From Peptococcaceae bacterium UBA4997 (GTDB lineage Bacteria > Bacillota > Dehalobacteriia > UBA4068 > UBA4997), in assembly GCA_002398485.1 (NCBI GenBank), contig DGYV01000039.1, forward strand, positions 49,211-56,611: 7,401 nucleotides of DNA, given 5' to 3'. This document shows positions 6,170-7,401 of the stretch, piece after piece; position 1 is the stretch's first letter, and each line of letters begins with the position of its first letter. The notes below the pieces were generated by a model. The model did not search any database. It was not told where the DNA came from and was given only the letters and a program-made list of their open reading frames with translations. The position numbers and the translations under genes were made by a program.

Positions 6170-7401
6170 TTAATCTCTTAGCGTAACTTTGCTTATTTCT
6201 TCATTTAACAGGTTAGCCTGGCCCGAAAGCTCCTCACTGGCGGCAGCACTTTCCTCAGCAGTTGCGGAGTTGGTTTGCACCACTGCGGAAATTTGTTCCA
6301 CACCCTGGGTTATTTGCTCAATAGAGGCGGCCTGTTCATTAGAGGCATCGGAAATTTGTTCTATCAACCCCATAGCCCCCTTGACTTCAGTAACTGCCTC
6401 CCTTAAGGCGTTAGCGGTTTCCTCGGCTATTTTCATGCCGCCTTCAACGGATTCCACAGAAGTACTAATAAGAGCTGTGGTATCAGTTGCGGCCTGCGCA
6501 CTTTTACCGGCCAGATTGCGTACTTCATCCGCCACAACCGCAAAACCTTTACCCGCCACACCCGCGCGGGCAGCTTCAACAGCCGCATTAAGTGCCAAAA
6601 TATTGGTTTGGAAGGCTATATCCTCTATCGCTTTAATGATTTTAGCTATTTGAGTAGATGATTCGTTGATCTCCGTCATTGCGTTCAGCATTTTATCCAT
6701 TTGCTGATTACTCTTTTCCATGTCCGTGCCTACAACAGACATTTGCGAATTGGCGTTTACCGCATTGGCGGCATTTTGCTTTACCTGCTCGGCAATCGTA
6801 GCAATAGAGGCAGATAATTCCTCAATAGAGCTTGCCTGTTCGGTTGCACCCTGCGCCAGCACCTGCGAACCGTTGGAGACTTCTCCCGAACCGGCTGAAA
6901 CCTGTTCAGCCGCCATGCTGATTTTTTTAAATATCTGATTCAAGGCATCCAAAATATTATTCAAAGATGTTTTGATGGGCAGAAAATCACCAAGGTAATC
7001 CTGCTCTACCGCAACCCGAAAATCCCCTTCAGAAATTTTGTTCAAAATCAAAGATATTTCACCAATGTAGGAATTGAGGATATTGGAAGTATTTTTCATA
7101 ATCCTAGCTAGGTCTCCCAGCTCGTCCTTAGTATCAACCTTTATATCCGTATCTAGGATGCCGTTACCCATATCGGTTGCCAGCTTAACTATTTTATCCA
7201 TGGGCTTAAGTGATTTTCTAAGCATGGCAAAGCATAAAATTGCTAAAACCACTAAACTTATTAAAGCAATTACCGCAACTATCAAAACGGTTGTGCTTAC
7301 ATCTTTCAAGGCTTCGGATTTGCTTACCACAAAAACGCTTGACCAGGTTTCCTCAACATTGGAAATATTAACAGGAAATAGAATAATTAAAGACTCCTCG
7401 C
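6170..7401 (-). CDS. Methyl-accepting chemotaxis protein, N-terminal part outside the window
   Basis: This membrane chemoreceptor signals to CheA/CheW to steer flagellar motion. The frame is open through the last base, so the 5' end is missing; 409 residues are visible. The GTG at 7328-7330 is unlikely to be the true start. The codons before it encode a sensible sequence with [13 protein letters not shown], typical of the end of an extracytoplasmic dCACHE sensor, and no ribosome binding site precedes it. In visible numbering: end of sensor (1-35), membrane helix (about 36-59), HAMP (about 59-111), a second HAMP-like segment (about 112-163, [11 protein letters not shown]), then a long coiled coil rich in Ala, Glu, Gln and Ser with likely methylation sites. 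The conserved hairpin tip is [20 protein letters not shown] (261-280), followed by [14 protein letters not shown]. It ends LRD with no NWETF-type CheR tether. No che genes are nearby and the ligand cannot be told. Confidence 0.95.
   Translation of the reverse strand, partial: EESLIILFPVNISNVEETWSSVFVVSKSEALKDVSTTVLIVAVIALISLVVLAILCFAMLRKSLKPMDKIVKLATDMGNGILDTDIKVDTKDELGDLARIMKNTSNILNSYIGEISLILNKISEGDFRVAVEQDYLGDFLPIKTSLNNILDALNQIFKKISMAAEQVSAGSGEVSNGSQVLAQGATEQASSIEELSASIATIAEQVKQNAANAVNANSQMSVVGTDMEKSNQQMDKMLNAMTEINESSTQIAKIIKAIEDIAFQTNILALNAAVEAARAGVAGKGFAVVADEVRNLAGKSAQAATDTTALISTSVESVEGGMKIAEETANALREAVTEVKGAMGLIEQISDASNEQAASIEQITQGVEQISAVVQTNSATAEESAAASEELSGQANLLNEEISKVTLRD

Noticed and set aside
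6189..6653. 154-codon plus-strand frame opposite the chemoreceptor
   Set aside because: Low-complexity Ala/Ser/Thr/Ile product that mirrors the Ala/Glu-rich coiled coil on the other strand.

Overview
The window looks like chromosomal housekeeping DNA from a low-to-moderate-GC, motile bacterium, most likely a Bacillota (Firmicutes) lineage of the clostridial or negativicute type. This rests on AT-rich spacers, strong GGAGG-type ribosome binding sites, sigma-A-like promoters, a DapL aminotransferase, a DUF401 membrane protein, a stand-alone PspC protein and a clostridial-style chemoreceptor. The assignment is inference; no rRNA or other marker gene is present.

Layout. At the extreme left (about 1-23) is what may be the end of a dispersed repeat. 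Two lysine/peptidoglycan genes follow on the minus strand: dapF (1508-2362) upstream and dapL (116-1297) downstream. Together they supply LL-diaminopimelate from tetrahydrodipicolinate and epimerise it to the meso form. A 175-bp divergent spacer carries a promoter for dapF on one strand and an extended -10 promoter for a DUF401 multi-pass membrane protein (2538-3761) on the other. Next on the plus strand are glnS (glutaminyl-tRNA synthetase, 3836-5494), with its own probable promoter, then a 302-bp gene-free spacer, then a small PspC-domain membrane protein (5806-6012). A strong hairpin terminator closes that gene. It lies between convergent genes and may also stop the minus-strand chemoreceptor gene (6170 to the right edge). 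The chemoreceptor is cut by the window edge: its reading frame stays open to the last base.

The genes do not form one pathway. Only dapF-dapL are clearly linked in function. I see no mobile element, CRISPR array, tRNA, rRNA, toxin-antitoxin pair or defence island, and no clear candidate for a new system. The points most worth a second look are a GlnRS in a probable Bacillota genome, the uncharacterised DUF401 transporter-like protein beside dapF, a tandem repeat in the pspC leader that can pair with its ribosome binding site, and the edge repeat.
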